From positions 13,587,922 to 13,651,921 of the forward strand of contig LS997565.1 in assembly GCA_000469685.2 (NCBI GenBank): a stretch of 64,000 nucleotides of DNA, read 5' to 3'. The position numbers were made by a program, and so were the translations under genes. This DNA comes from Haemonchus contortus. Its lineage: Eukaryota > Nematoda > Chromadorea > Rhabditida > Trichostrongylidae. Below, one piece after another: positions 21,181 to 31,979 of the stretch (the stretch's first letter is position 1; every line of letters starts with the position of its first letter). The notes below the pieces were generated by a model, which did no database searches, was not told where the DNA came from, and saw nothing but the letters and a program-made list of their open reading frames with translations.

Positions 21181-21833
21181 ATAAGTCGCTTCTCGACCCG
21201 AAACGCCTTACGCGTTGATCTCACAACCATAGCTTCCTATCAATCGAGAAGAATCCAATACATTTTACCAGCCAGTTGTACTTTGACGGGTAACTTCCAG
21301 GTCGTTTCAGTTGTCTGCGGTTTTGAAGGATGAATCAAGTAGCGTCGGAAACTCGTCTGAGTTATCCTAGTAATCAGTTGAAAGTTGATGCACTAAAAAA
21401 CCTGCCCGACCAATCAACATGTCGACCTAAAGGACCATTTGATACTAGCATTTATTCCAAGGGTGATGAATTGTAAACAGTCAGGATTGGATGGATATGT
21501 TTTCTTTTAATTTTTCTGCTACGGTGCTCATTCACTACTATCCCGGGATCTCCCATTTTTATCTTTTCGACGATATAATTATTTTCTAGTTCCCAACCTA
21601 GACCAGAGTCTTTATTCTCTGCAGTGCCTCAAGATTTTTTATCGAAATCACTGGTACTGATCTCTTTAGTGGCTCTACTTCGTTGTTGGTATCAGCCTAC
21701 TGACTATTACCATTTACGTCTTCGGTTCCGTTGTGGTACCATAACGTCAACTCATGTAAATCCCAAGCGACTCGGCCTGCTCTCTCTTCAGATAAGAATG
21801 ATTTCGACGGTCTCGTAAGAATAAAATCAACCT

Positions 21834-24800
21834 TCAAAGTGTTGTCACATGCATGCTTGCTTTCCTTTTTACTTCTGAGCACTGAGCTATACAGAATCTT
21901 TACCTCTAGAGCTGTCCAACCACCAAGTGATGCAAGTCGGAAGGCAAGAGCGAGTAGAACGCAAAAGTGAATCTTCTTGTGAAATGCACCTGGCCTGGAT
22001 CTGAAGGAAAATTACAATCTCAGACAGTGAATACCATTTTTGACAGATAAGAATCCAGATCAGACGACTTTTACTAAAAGCTCTGCTTATTCCGCTCCCC
22101 ACCCAAAGAAAAATAACTCCTGGTAGAGACGGGAATCCTGAGGGAAAACAAACATTTGCAACATACTTGGCACATTTCTTTGCCAGATCCTCCACATCGA
22201 AACACTCCTTTTTCTCTATGTCCTTCATAAGAATCGTGGATACCCATACGACAGGACCCCTGGAAAGGTCAGGACTAGTTGAAGTTCGAGACAGGCAGGA
22301 GCTTTGAAGGGAACCAGAGTTTTCTATCAAATGGTACCTTCCAAGGCCATCATGGCTTTGAATGACCACAGGTGGAACATAACTGTCTACCGACTGCCGC
22401 ATTATCTGAAAATCTTGACTTTTTGGGGACGGGTGAATAAGAAAACCGACCACGAACCTGAACTTCTCTCCTTGATAACGCATGAACAAAAGGTCCAAGA
22501 AGATCGAGATCGGGCCAAGTATCCGATGGCCATGCTTCAAAGTGCATGAGTGTCAACTATAAGTATACCATACGAAAGGTAGCTTCACAGTACGCTCCTA
22601 TTATATGGTCTTTTTCAACGGCTGGTAGTTTGACCCCTAACATCCTAGTGATCGGCTCTTTTTGGAATTTGGAGTAGATAACCCAGTGGTAAAGTTGTGT
22701 CCATGCCGGCTACTGCATGTGGTCGATAGTGGGCACACAGAGGGGCTTTCTGTAAGATGTATTTAAGGGACATACGGGTATCATCTCCCTGACAAATGGA
22801 GCCCCATACAGGCGTATCTGCGGGTTTCCATACGATGCCGATACGGGCACGTAAAATGGCTCAACCTGCGAATATTCTTATCATATCCAGTAGTGGTTAC
22901 CGTGGAAATACCATGATGTATGAAGTCCCTACCATCCAGATGTAGCATAGAAGGAAGGCTTTGCGGGGCAATACAGAAGAGAAGTCAACCCTAACCCGCT
23001 CGTCACCAGCGTTCGACTCTCTGAACATCTTCAAATAGCTGTAAACGTAACTCACAGGACGCCATTTTTTCTCTTCATTTTTATCATCTTCGCGAGAATC
23101 CGTTTTCTGTTTTGATCCACGAACAGCCTAAAATAGTTCGTTTTTGGGGTTGCCGATAAAGTGAAATCTGACCGCACGTGTGAGTCGTGTAATCTTTCGA
23201 GGTCTGGCCGGTGTGGCTGGTAGTGTCTCACCTTAAACTTCAAGTTCATGTTCAAAGGCAGTATTCTCGTTAAAAATGGTTTCAAGATTGCTATCTATGA
23301 TGAACCTGTGACTCCCACTGATAGCCCAAGGGACGCTGTTGGATCGAAAAACAGTTAAGATAGGGCGTAGTAAGGTCTCCCCAAACCGGCTCAGCCGATG
23401 TACATACCAAAGGAGGACGAGTTGTTAAGTGTTGCAAAAGCTTAACAACTCGTAGAGATTGTACCATTCGCATCGGGACCCACACCTTGCACGCAGGCAG
23501 CTAGTTGTATGCAATGGCGCGCCCAATTGAACAGCCGTCTAAAAACCGTTCCATGCAGCTTTTTTCGTAATATTTTCATGAAACCCCTGCTTTTACTTCT
23601 TCTTTTTTGAAGACTCTTATTTCTCTAACGAGACCGATTTTCGCGTTTTCATAACAACTTTTGCACTATCCTAGGCTATCACTTCCATTACTCGTCTAAA
23701 TCTAGATAACCCGAAACTGTCGTAAATCGTGCCCTCCCTCAGCCTCAGGCGGCAGCCTAAAAAGGTTGTCAGGCATGTCTTCCCTTCCTGTCCACCTACA
23801 CTTCAAAGATATGGGTGTCAGACTGAAGCATCAAACTCGAGAGTTGGCGAGATAGCTAACCAACTGCAACATTCTGCGAGCGTACAGACAACTATCCAAT
23901 AATCACCGCGACAACTAACACCTGACAAAGGTGGCCTTCTGCGTCAGACGCAATCAGTTTTGTAACGAAATACATGAAACAATCTGCTTCCATTTACCTT
24001 TGACATTCCGGTGTCGAGTGACGGATCTGTGCTTGTGATTCGTAAGTCGTATACAACATATCCTTTCATATCGTTTCGTTTCAAACATTCAATTTCAAAA
24101 CGATTTTCATCGATTTGCATTTTTTCTCCTTCTTTTGACGGCCAATATGGATAGCACAAGTTTTCGTCAGAATCGCTTAGTTTATCACTTAACGACACAC
24201 AGATTTTGCAGCCATCCTGAAAGCAACGAAAACTTGCCAGAAGATGGGTAGTGGTCCCTTGTTCCCATACTGAGCTTGCAAGACTTTTCCATATCGAAGA
24301 AGCAACGTAGAACCTACAAATGGGAGTACGGAGTCAGCCACCTTCGCTTTTCGCTGTTAGATGGCTCAGTCTGTACTCAAATTCCCACGCTCGTAGGCAC
24401 GCACGCGGCAATGGTTTGGCGGGTAATACTGTAATCTTCAAATGGGAAATTCAAGTTCTACTCCTAACCTTACACAGCACGCTGTGGCAGGCGGCGGGTG
24501 CGGTGGGCGCGGCACGCCGTTCAAGTACAAGATCCCACAAACTCGTTGGCCGACTTCAAGGGGTATTCTTGACCCATAACCCTTCTCCCATCCCCACCCT
24601 CTTAATGCAACAAGCACATCAGAATCGCAGGAAAATCAGGGATGCTGCTCCACCGGTTCTACCTACACGCAGTAATTGCCAATGTTGACAGTTTACGTAA
24701 TTGGAAAGAGTGGTTTCGTGAGAAGAAGGTGAAACAACCTCACCCTCCAAACCAACCGCCAGTAATCTCGATAATTCGCTTTTGTTGGCGCCTCCATGAT

Positions 24801-27800
24801 GACATAGTCGTCACGTTCACAGCATGCATATGTTGCTGGGAAATAGTCGCTATCTCCTTCTTTTAACTGCAATTTTTCATTGTAAATCATCTGATCAATA
24901 TGTTAAAGAAGAAGCAGTTTTTCGTGGCAGTACCATCACAGGGCTAGGAGAAATGAGGGTAATGGCGAGCTGCGAGATCACGACTTCTTGATGTTGATGA
25001 GCCGAAATACACGGTATGTTACGAATCCTATATGTACTGGATGAGAGCTTGAATGACTAAATTGCCCATTACGCATCCGCCACCTTCTACCTTTACGCCT
25101 CTGATTCCTCTTACTACTGATTATTGCCATCCTCTACCCCATCGGAACATATTTGTTTACACTCCCGTCACAAGAAGCAACCAGAAAAGCAGGCGGAGAC
25201 TGTAACCAACAGGCGTGCTACTTTATAGGTAGTGTGTTACTTGGTAGGCATATCGGTCATGAAGAGAGATAATCCTTTCTTCCGACTTTGTGTAAGGCTT
25301 CGAAATGCAGGGAGTTCCATTTCATAGTAGGTCTGGGGGAAGAATCCGAGGAAAAGAAGCGAGCTGGTAAGGAGGTGCAAAAACGGGACGTCACAAATTG
25401 CGGTAGAAACCGGTAGCATTAGGAATAAGAAGTCTTATTGGGATCTGATTTCTGGACAATAAGGTAAAGGCTTCTTTGACTGACCCATACTATATTTGAA
25501 AGGGGACGAGGTGGTGCAGTGATGAACGCTACCGCACTCATGGTCCAGGGATTGAATCCGCCTAGGCCAACTATACATTCCATCCCTTCGAGGTCAGTCA
25601 ATTGTAACCAGGCTAGCCTGGGAGGATAAAAACACCGGCTGGTACATCGGCTGGCCTTGGTAATTCATTATATATGACGCGCACGCACCCAGTCCACCAC
25701 CACGATTCTGAATGGGAGTCGAATGCCGAGGCGCATTCCAGAAACGGGACTGGTTGACTAAAAAGACTTCAACCCGCATTCTTCGAAAAAGTCAGATGCG
25801 GAAACTAACGCAAAACGAGTACTCGACGACAATGCTCTGTTGTTCTGACGATTCGGTAGCCCCTTTCGGGATATTTCATTGTTGCATGAAGTCAGGTGTT
25901 GTAGGCTTCTAACTATCACATGTGGTCTACCACAGTCAATTGAAGACTACCTTTTAGGCGCCAAATTGTAGGTTTTGATCTGGTATTACTGCAATTTGAC
26001 CAGGGTATTTGACCAGGCTAACTGGTATATAAACCCGGCCTTTTCACTAGTTATCATTGTATCCAGTTCGACTTCTCCAGCAATAAACCTTCTCCGCCTC
26101 GACTCCACTTCAACTGGCGATCAGGATCGACTACGCCGAGCAGCCTACTCCATCAAGCAACGCCGACTACGATGGATGCTGACACTCTACGTGCTATTCT
26201 CAGTGCTCAAGCCGCAGATCAGGAGAAGATGCTACAGGCCGTCATGAAGGAGATGCGAGGCATGTTCTCGTCGATGACGTCTACATCGACGACTGCTCAC
26301 GCCACATCAGCTGAGTTCGTCACTAACTCGCTGTCTGCCTGGCTGCCCGAGTTTACGCACGACTCGGAAAACGGCTGCACCTTCGACGTCTGGTACAGCC
26401 GTTACGAGGACATCATTACGCAGGATGGTGCCACTCTCGACGAAGCAGCAAAAGCACGTCTCATTGTATCGAAGCTCGATGCACCTGCCTACGCCCGCTT
26501 CACCAACCACATTCTCCCAAGGAAAGCAGCCGAGATCTCACTGGCGGAGACTGTGAAGACGCTGCAAGAACTGTTCGGGCACAACACATCAGTCTTCGCC
26601 CGCCGTTACGCCTACCTGAAAACCCAGTGCAACGGTGAAAGCCTCCGCGACTACACTGGGCTAGTGAATCGACGTCATGAAATGGCAGAGTTCAACGCCA
26701 TCACGGCCGAACAAATGAAATGCCTCGTCTGGATCTGTGGCTTGGCAGCACCCGAATACGCCGACATTCGTACTCACGCTCTACGCAAGCTGGAGAATAA
26801 TCCTGAAACTACGCTGAGGGAGCTCAGCGCTGAAATTCAGCAACTTCTAGATATTCGACAGGACGCCAAACTTATGTGCAGTCCACCGTCACCAGCTGCA
26901 CTCCCATCCGAAATCAACGCGGTGAAGGCCAAGAAGAGTCAGAACAAAGAGCCGCCTTCGCCATGCTTCCGCTGTGGAGGACTCCACTGGGCGAAGGAAT
27001 GCGACTTCATCGAAAAACGTTGTCACACGTACAATCGCCGCGTTCACAAGAAGGGATTTTGCAAGAATTTTAACAAGAAGAGGACGTCTAACCTGAAGAA
27101 AAAGCGAAAAAGGGCCAACCAAGTCGTCATCGCCGCTTCCGCCACCGCCGGGATAGCACCAATCAGACGCATCTACCGAACCGTCAAGGTTAATGGAGTC
27201 TCCACACGCATGCGCTTAGATACAGGCGCAGACATCACACTTCTGAGCCACAAGGACTGGATCGCAGTAGGCCGTCCGAAGTTGCTGTCACCTCTATTCA
27301 AGCTAAAATCCGCAAACAACAAGGAAATCAATGTTCGTGGCTACTTCAAGTGCACGTTCGCCATTGATGGACGCCAAGGAAGTCGAACCTGTCATGTGGC
27401 CGACACCACTTCGCTACTGGGGCTCGACTGGATCGCCGGCGTCGGTCGAGCCGCTCTTCGATCGCCTCATTGAAAGTATCAAGTGCAGTGCCATATCCGA
27501 CTCTACGCTGGCTACTGTACGGTCATCCCTTACCACACGACTCCGGAAACAGTTCCCTGCTGTATTCGCCCCAGGACTGGGGTGCTGCACAAAAACAAAA
27601 GCTTCGCTCAAGCTCAAGCCGGACGCAACTCCTGTCTTCCGGAAAGCTCGTCCAGTGCCATACGCTGTTCAGCCAAGAATCAGCCAAGAAATCGATCGCC
27701 TGGTAGCTGGAAAGGTCCTGACGCCGGTGGAACACTCCGACTGGGCAGCGCCGGTGGTCGTCGTTCAGAAGAAGAATGGATCGATCCGTCTTTGCGCAGA

Positions 27801-30800
27801 CTTTTCTACGGGCCTGAACGACGCACTCGAGCAGCACCAGCACCCGCTTCCGGCCCCAGACGATATCTCCACTAAGCTGAACGGAGGAAGGTACTTTTCC
27901 CAACTAGACTTAGCTGAAGCGTATTTGCAGATAGAAATGGACGAGGAGTCGCGACAACTGCTCACAATCAACACACACCGCGGCCTATATCACCTCGATC
28001 GCTTACCTTTTGGAGTGAAAGCGGCTCCGGCAATTTTTCAACAGCAAATGGACACCCTGACTGCAGGATTGGAGGGTACTGCCGCGTACCTCGACGACAT
28101 CATTGTCACAGGGAAAACGATAGAGGAGCACAACTCTCGCCTAGAGGCAGTTTTTAGGCGAATCCAGGACTTCGGATTCCGCCTACGCTTAGAAAAGTGC
28201 TCACTTTTGCACACCGAAATTCGCTATCTTGGATTCGTAATCGATGCCGAAGGACGACGACCAGAGCCGACCAAAATCGAAGCAATCCAGAAGATGCCGA
28301 TACCTAAAGACGTCAGCCAATTGAGAGCTTTCCTCGGGTTGGTCAACTTCTACGGGACATTTGTCCGTGAACTGCACAATCTACGCGCTCCACTGGACGC
28401 ACTCACCAAGAACGACGCCGCATTCACATGGTCACCGGAATGTCAATCCTGTTTTGATCGGATCAAGAAGACTCTCAAATCCGACCTTCTTCTTGCGCAC
28501 TACGAACCGACTCTGCCGCTCATCGTCGCAGCAGACGCTTCCAACTACGGAATCGGAGCTGTTCTCTCACAAAAATTCCCCGACGGACGCGAAAAAGCTG
28601 TCTATCATGCTAGTCGTGCTTTGACACCAGCACAGAAGAAGTATAGCCAAATTGAGAAAGAAGCCCTGGCTATCATTTTCGCAGTTCAAAAATTTCATCG
28701 ATTCATACATGGACGCCACTTCACGCTGAAGACGGACCACAAACCGCTCATCGCCATTTTCGGGACGCGAAAAGGAGTTCCCGTCTACACGGCCAATCGC
28801 CTACAACGATGGGCTACTACACTGTTGAACTACACTTTCAGCATTCAGTACGTCAAGACGAGCGAGTTTGGACAAGCCGACGCCCTTTCACGACTGATTG
28901 GACTCCACTCGCTGGAACCGGAGGACCGAGTTATTGCCTCTGTTGACGCTGATCTCTGCGCCGAGGTAATGGACAATTGCCATCATCTACCGGTCTCATT
29001 CCAGTCCGTCCAAAGGGCAACTACCGCTGACCGCACTCTGACTCTAGTTATCGGCTACATTCGATCGGGAACATGGGCAAAAGTGAACCGGGACTCACCC
29101 TTCTGGCCATACTACAATCGACGAGAATCACTGTCAACCATCGGCTCATGTTTGCTCACGTCAAATCGTCTCGTAATTCCGAAGTCGCTTCAACGTCGAG
29201 TTCTACAAGCGCTCCACAAAGCTCATCCAGGTCAAACAAGGATGAAGATGCTGGCTCGCAGCTATGTGTATTGGCCGTCGATGGAGGCAGATATAGAGAA
29301 GCTCGTCAGAAACTGCGCTACATGCGCACAACAGGCCAAGAATCCTGTGAAGGCCGAGCTCCAATCCTGGCCGAAGCCACTCACTCCGTGGGCTCGAGTG
29401 CATGCCGACTTCGCAGGGCCCCTCGACGGCAACTTCTACCTCGTCATCGTGGATGCATTCTCTAAATGGCCCGAGATCATCCAGATGAACTCTATCACCA
29501 CGTCGGCAACAATCAAAGCCTTATCAAAAGTCTTCGCGCAGTTCGGGAATCCACAGACACTCATCACGGACAACGGCACCCAGTTTACTTCAGCAGCATT
29601 TGTGGATTTCTGCCGACGTCGAGGAATCAAACACATTCGATCTCCTCCCTTCCACCCGCAGAGCAATGGGCAAGCAGAACGCTTCGTGGACACGTTCAAG
29701 AGAGGACTGACCAAATTGAAGGGGGAGGAACCAACGACAGAAGCGCTTCAGGCTTTCCTGATGGACTACCGGTCGACACCCTGCCCATCCGGACCGAATC
29801 ATCTGTCACCTGCTGAAAACTTTCTTGGCCGTCGTATACGCACTGAACTAGACCTGATGATGCCATTCTCAGACGAAAACATCGGACGTCGTGACACCAA
29901 AATGGAGGATCAGTTCAACAGGCATCATGGAGCCAAACCTCGCCATTTCGACGTGGATGATGCTGTCTACGCCAAGGACTATCGTCTACCGAAAACTACT
30001 TGGACACCTGGGATCATCGCTAGACGCCTTGGAAACGTCATGTACCTTGTATGCTGCGGAAACTCAATATGGACAAGACATGCCAACCAGTTGAGACCAC
30101 GCGACAGTCAGCCAGCAGTCAACCGACTGCTCGATGTGTTCGATACCATTCCATTCCACAAGGAAGCTAATGGAATCAGAGATCAACCGACGCCGCTGAA
30201 CAACGATACGACGTCAACTCCACGCAATCTGACGACGCCTGATCACGAAGCCGCTCACCGTTCAGCTCCCCCGTCGACACCGCGACTGCGACGTTCACTA
30301 CGGACTCGCCACTCACCACGCCGACTCATGGTAGATCCGAAGAAGAAATCATACTCCTCATAACATGTTCTAATTTGTTGTTTTGTTGACTCTAATATGT
30401 TCTTCGTAATTGAAAGGGGAGGTGTTGTAGGCTTCTATATCGCATGTGGTCTACCACAGTCAATTGAAACTACCTTTTAGGCGCCAAATTGTAGGTTTTG
30501 ATCTGGTATTACTGCAATTTGACCAGGGTATTTGACCAGGCTAACTGGTATATAAACCCGGCCTTTTCACTAGTTATCATTGTATCCAGTTCGATTCTCC
30601 AGCAATAAACCTTCTCCGCCTCGACTCCACTTCATCAGTTTAATCTGACTGCCATTTGCATCTCCTGAGGAATAGCTCTGCCTGCAGCGGCAACCGTTTA
30701 CATAGCAAGATTGGGCTTCGTTCAACGTAGATATCTCGAGAACCAGTCTCGATGGTAGTTCTTGAGCTTATTCACTACAACAGAGTTCTTGAGTGTTCCT

Positions 30801-31979
30801 AAAAGTGTAGCTGTTCTCCTGACACCGCTTCATAAGCATCGCAACCCGAATGTGAACTAGATATTGATTACATGCGCGCAAAATCAATAATCATTTTATC
30901 ACACCTAAACAGGATGGATCGGTTGCAACCGTCTGAATGATCCTGATCATTTCATGAACGTTTTGGGTTCTCGATGAGTCGCTACTTCTTTCCCTTGGGG
31001 GTTCAGAATACGGATGATGTCCATCGCCTGTCACGAATATCTTATTATGGCTTATAGGTACCCCAGACTGCACTGTCAAGGTATCCGAACATAAAACTCC
31101 GCTGCTGACCGCAAAAAATGGTCTCCATTTAATTTGGCTCCCATAATTATGGCCCGCTAGGAACGAAGACCGTCGTGATTATGCATCGCAGTATGCAGTA
31201 CCAGCCCAATCCGCATTGAAATCAGAGACGACCAATACTCAAGGACTGTTGTTACGTATGGAACCTACTAAGAGCTTGACGATTACGGCATGATGAAACT
31301 GATTTCGACAACACAACCTGATGATGGCCTCCTTCAGCTACCCAATCGGTATCCTTATCCAAAGACCCCATTTTATAGCAAAGGCAAAGGCCTCGCGGTC
31401 GTCGGTATCGTCAGTAGTCGGTTCTACTTCACTGAGTGTGGTTACCGTATCACAAAGTCACGATGGCTTCAAAAACTGTCTTGTTACACCATGAATCGCT
31501 TCGAACGCACCATGGGGACGGCTCATTGCCAGATTGGGCACTGCGCCAAAACCCACAGAGCACACTGCTGAAGCCCAGATAACTCTTATCTTTTTTAGGT
31601 TCGATAAACATACCACATTGAGAACTACTCGTTTCTTTTCGTGCAATGGTATTGGGAACCGAGCTTTCTCCTGGAAAATCCTTTATGTTAGATAGCGTTG
31701 AGAAGAACGTCCCCAGTATCCTTCGTACCTTATTTGCTAAAAACGTTTTGCAGTTGATACGTGATGCTGCAGTGACCTGATCGAACATGGTCCGACGTTG
31801 TTTCGTTGTAAACCTCTCGAAATGTGCTAGAAACTCTGACGGTTTTTCTCCATCAGGATTGATCGACTGCAAAACGACATCGGTAGGTTCATGGTACAAG
31901 AAAGTAATACTGCTGAACTCACCGCACTGCTTCTACTGAGCCGTTTCCGTAGATGTGGACCTTTTTTAGGTGCCGCCAT
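21834..31979 (-). CDS. Divergent protein tyrosine phosphatase, predicted inactive (ten exons)
   Basis: Exons: 31979-31923, 31866-31729, 31670-31614, 24890-24744, 24216-23998, 22556-22458, 22405-22338, 22259-22167, 22000-21904 and 21881-21834. All have GT-AG borders and continuous phase, giving 340 residues. A short basic N terminus precedes a full PTP domain: RVVLNV (residues 79-84), EAPTKANYRDYW (117-128), YPYWPSKEGE in exon 5, HFEAWPSD (211-218) and the P-loop region (250-262). The usual His-Cys and WPD are replaced: the P-loop reads QSHDGLGR with Ser at 256, and the WPD aspartate is Ser (217). It should therefore bind but not hydrolyse phosphotyrosine. Nematodes have large families of such proteins, many of them sperm-related; that role is inference. 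Intron 3 is 6.7 kb and holds a Gypsy element. The last 16-codon exon is the least certain. Confidence 0.85.
23300..23770 (+). repeat. Repeat family C copy inside a phosphatase intron
   Basis: It lies in intron 5 of the phosphatase gene (22557-23997). It shares the GATGTACATACC-AAAGGAGGA core, CATCGGGACCCACACCTTGCA and CCGAAACTGTCGTAAATCGTGCC with the copy at 15265-15720. An 11-base word TTAAGTGTTGC and its partial reverse flank the internal GTTAAG motif. Confidence 0.6.
25499..25765 (+). mobile_element. SINE-A copy
   Basis: The head has GTGGTGCAGTGATGAACGC and GGATTGAATCCGCC (an altered B box). The body has CCTGGGAGGATAAAA and CATCGGCTGGCC, then ACGATTCTGAATGGGAGTCG. It lies in phosphatase intron 3, just before the Gypsy 5' LTR. 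Confidence 0.75.
25897..26112 (+). repeat. Gypsy 5' LTR
   Basis: Starts TGTTG and ends TTCA. It carries a TATA box (TATATAAA, 26026-26033) and a poly(A) signal (AATAAA, 26082-26087), so it can both start and end transcription. It differs from the 3' LTR by one substitution and three small indels. Confidence 0.95.
26026..26033 (+). promoter_or_regulatory. TATA box in the Gypsy 5' LTR
   Basis: TATATAAA lies about 140 bases before the gag ATG and matches a promoter for the genomic transcript. The 3' LTR has the same box at 30549-30556. Confidence 0.6.
26115..26132 (+). other. Candidate primer-binding site of the Gypsy element
   Basis: TGGCGATC begins two bases after the 5' LTR. It is complementary to a tRNA 3' end GATCGCCA, possibly an arginine tRNA. 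The match beyond eight bases is uncertain. Confidence 0.45.
26172..27473 (+). CDS. Gypsy Gag-protease polyprotein
   Basis: 433 codons from ATG at 26172, the first ATG after the primer-binding region. The Gag capsid-like region is followed by a zinc knuckle (C265-x2-C268-x3-H272-x4-C277). A second knuckle has lost one cysteine (C284, Tyr at 287, H292, C297). The aspartic protease active site is LDTGAD with D350. The ORF ends shortly after GLDW, a motif typical of the end of this protease. The pol ORF continues in the +1 frame, and the open frames overlap by 167 bases (27307-27473). Confidence 0.9.
   Translation: MDADTLRAILSAQAADQEKMLQAVMKEMRGMFSSMTSTSTTAHATSAEFVTNSLSAWLPEFTHDSENGCTFDVWYSRYEDIITQDGATLDEAAKARLIVSKLDAPAYARFTNHILPRKAAEISLAETVKTLQELFGHNTSVFARRYAYLKTQCNGESLRDYTGLVNRRHEMAEFNAITAEQMKCLVWICGLAAPEYADIRTHALRKLENNPETTLRELSAEIQQLLDIRQDAKLMCSPPSPAALPSEINAVKAKKSQNKEPPSPCFRCGGLHWAKECDFIEKRCHTYNRRVHKKGFCKNFNKKRTSNLKKKRKRANQVVIAASATAGIAPIRRIYRTVKVNGVSTRMRLDTGADITLLSHKDWIAVGRPKLLSPLFKLKSANNKEINVRGYFKCTFAIDGRQGSRTCHVADTTSLLGLDWIAGVGRAALRSPH
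27331..30363 (+). CDS. Gypsy Pol polyprotein: reverse transcriptase, RNase H, integrase
   Basis: An uninterrupted frame of 1010 codons from an internal ATG. The frame is open from 27307, and normal expression is probably by frameshift from gag-protease. Reverse transcriptase carries QLDLAEAYLQ and the catalytic YLDD at residues 253-256. RNase H has D402 (AADAS), the EKEALAI block and TDHKPL. Integrase has an HHCC zinc finger (H632 region to CATC) and a DD35E core with D693, D747 and E783. The C terminus is basic and has no chromodomain. The lack of stops and the matching LTRs suggest recent activity. Confidence 0.93.
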   Translation: MFVATSSARSPLMDAKEVEPVMWPTPLRYWGSTGSPASVEPLFDRLIESIKCSAISDSTLATVRSSLTTRLRKQFPAVFAPGLGCCTKTKASLKLKPDATPVFRKARPVPYAVQPRISQEIDRLVAGKVLTPVEHSDWAAPVVVVQKKNGSIRLCADFSTGLNDALEQHQHPLPAPDDISTKLNGGRYFSQLDLAEAYLQIEMDEESRQLLTINTHRGLYHLDRLPFGVKAAPAIFQQQMDTLTAGLEGTAAYLDDIIVTGKTIEEHNSRLEAVFRRIQDFGFRLRLEKCSLLHTEIRYLGFVIDAEGRRPEPTKIEAIQKMPIPKDVSQLRAFLGLVNFYGTFVRELHNLRAPLDALTKNDAAFTWSPECQSCFDRIKKTLKSDLLLAHYEPTLPLIVAADASNYGIGAVLSQKFPDGREKAVYHASRALTPAQKKYSQIEKEALAIIFAVQKFHRFIHGRHFTLKTDHKPLIAIFGTRKGVPVYTANRLQRWATTLLNYTFSIQYVKTSEFGQADALSRLIGLHSLEPEDRVIASVDADLCAEVMDNCHHLPVSFQSVQRATTADRTLTLVIGYIRSGTWAKVNRDSPFWPYYNRRESLSTIGSCLLTSNRLVIPKSLQRRVLQALHKAHPGQTRMKMLARSYVYWPSMEADIEKLVRNCATCAQQAKNPVKAELQSWPKPLTPWARVHADFAGPLDGNFYLVIVDAFSKWPEIIQMNSITTSATIKALSKVFAQFGNPQTLITDNGTQFTSAAFVDFCRRRGIKHIRSPPFHPQSNGQAERFVDTFKRGLTKLKGEEPTTEALQAFLMDYRSTPCPSGPNHLSPAENFLGRRIRTELDLMMPFSDENIGRRDTKMEDQFNRHHGAKPRHFDVDDAVYAKDYRLPKTTWTPGIIARRLGNVMYLVCCGNSIWTRHANQLRPRDSQPAVNRLLDVFDTIPFHKEANGIRDQPTPLNNDTTSTPRNLTTPDHEAAHRSAPPSTPRLRRSLRTRHSPRRLMVDPKKKSYSS
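30423..30634 (+). repeat. Gypsy 3' LTR
   Basis: 212 bp, same ends as the 5' LTR, with AATAAA at 30604-30609. The differences from the 5' LTR are a two-base and two one-base deletions and one A/G substitution. Confidence 0.95.

Larger units (their letters stand above)
15153..21833. other. 6.7 kb without a supported host gene
   Basis: The stretch holds repeat family C copies, SINE-A and SINE-B copies, a short tandem duplication at 15830-15893 and a probable mariner relic. The 158-codon ORF at 17582-18058 is listed separately. A 9-bp-arm hairpin (CCACGAGCA/TGCTCGTGG) lies at 18861-18879, with no known role. Confidence 0.55.
25897..30634 (+). mobile_element. Ty3/Gypsy LTR retrotransposon, nearly intact
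   Basis: Two LTRs (216 and 212 bp) flank a gag-protease ORF and a pol ORF with domain order protease, reverse transcriptase, RNase H, integrase, which is diagnostic of Ty3/Gypsy. The 4-bp word TCAG precedes the 5' LTR (25892-25895) and follows the 3' LTR (30635-30638), fitting a target duplication if one flanking G is counted with the LTR. A purine-rich tract (GAAAGGGGAGG, 30412-30422) precedes the 3' LTR. The element is in phosphatase intron 3, in the opposite orientation to the gene. No envelope-like ORF or chromodomain was seen. Confidence 0.95.

Noticed and set aside
23110..23181. Possible extra exon (minus, starting AVRGSKQKTDSRED) between phosphatase exons 5 and 6
   Set aside because: Splice sites fit, but the PTP domain reads through without it and it would insert a charged stretch before the WPD region.
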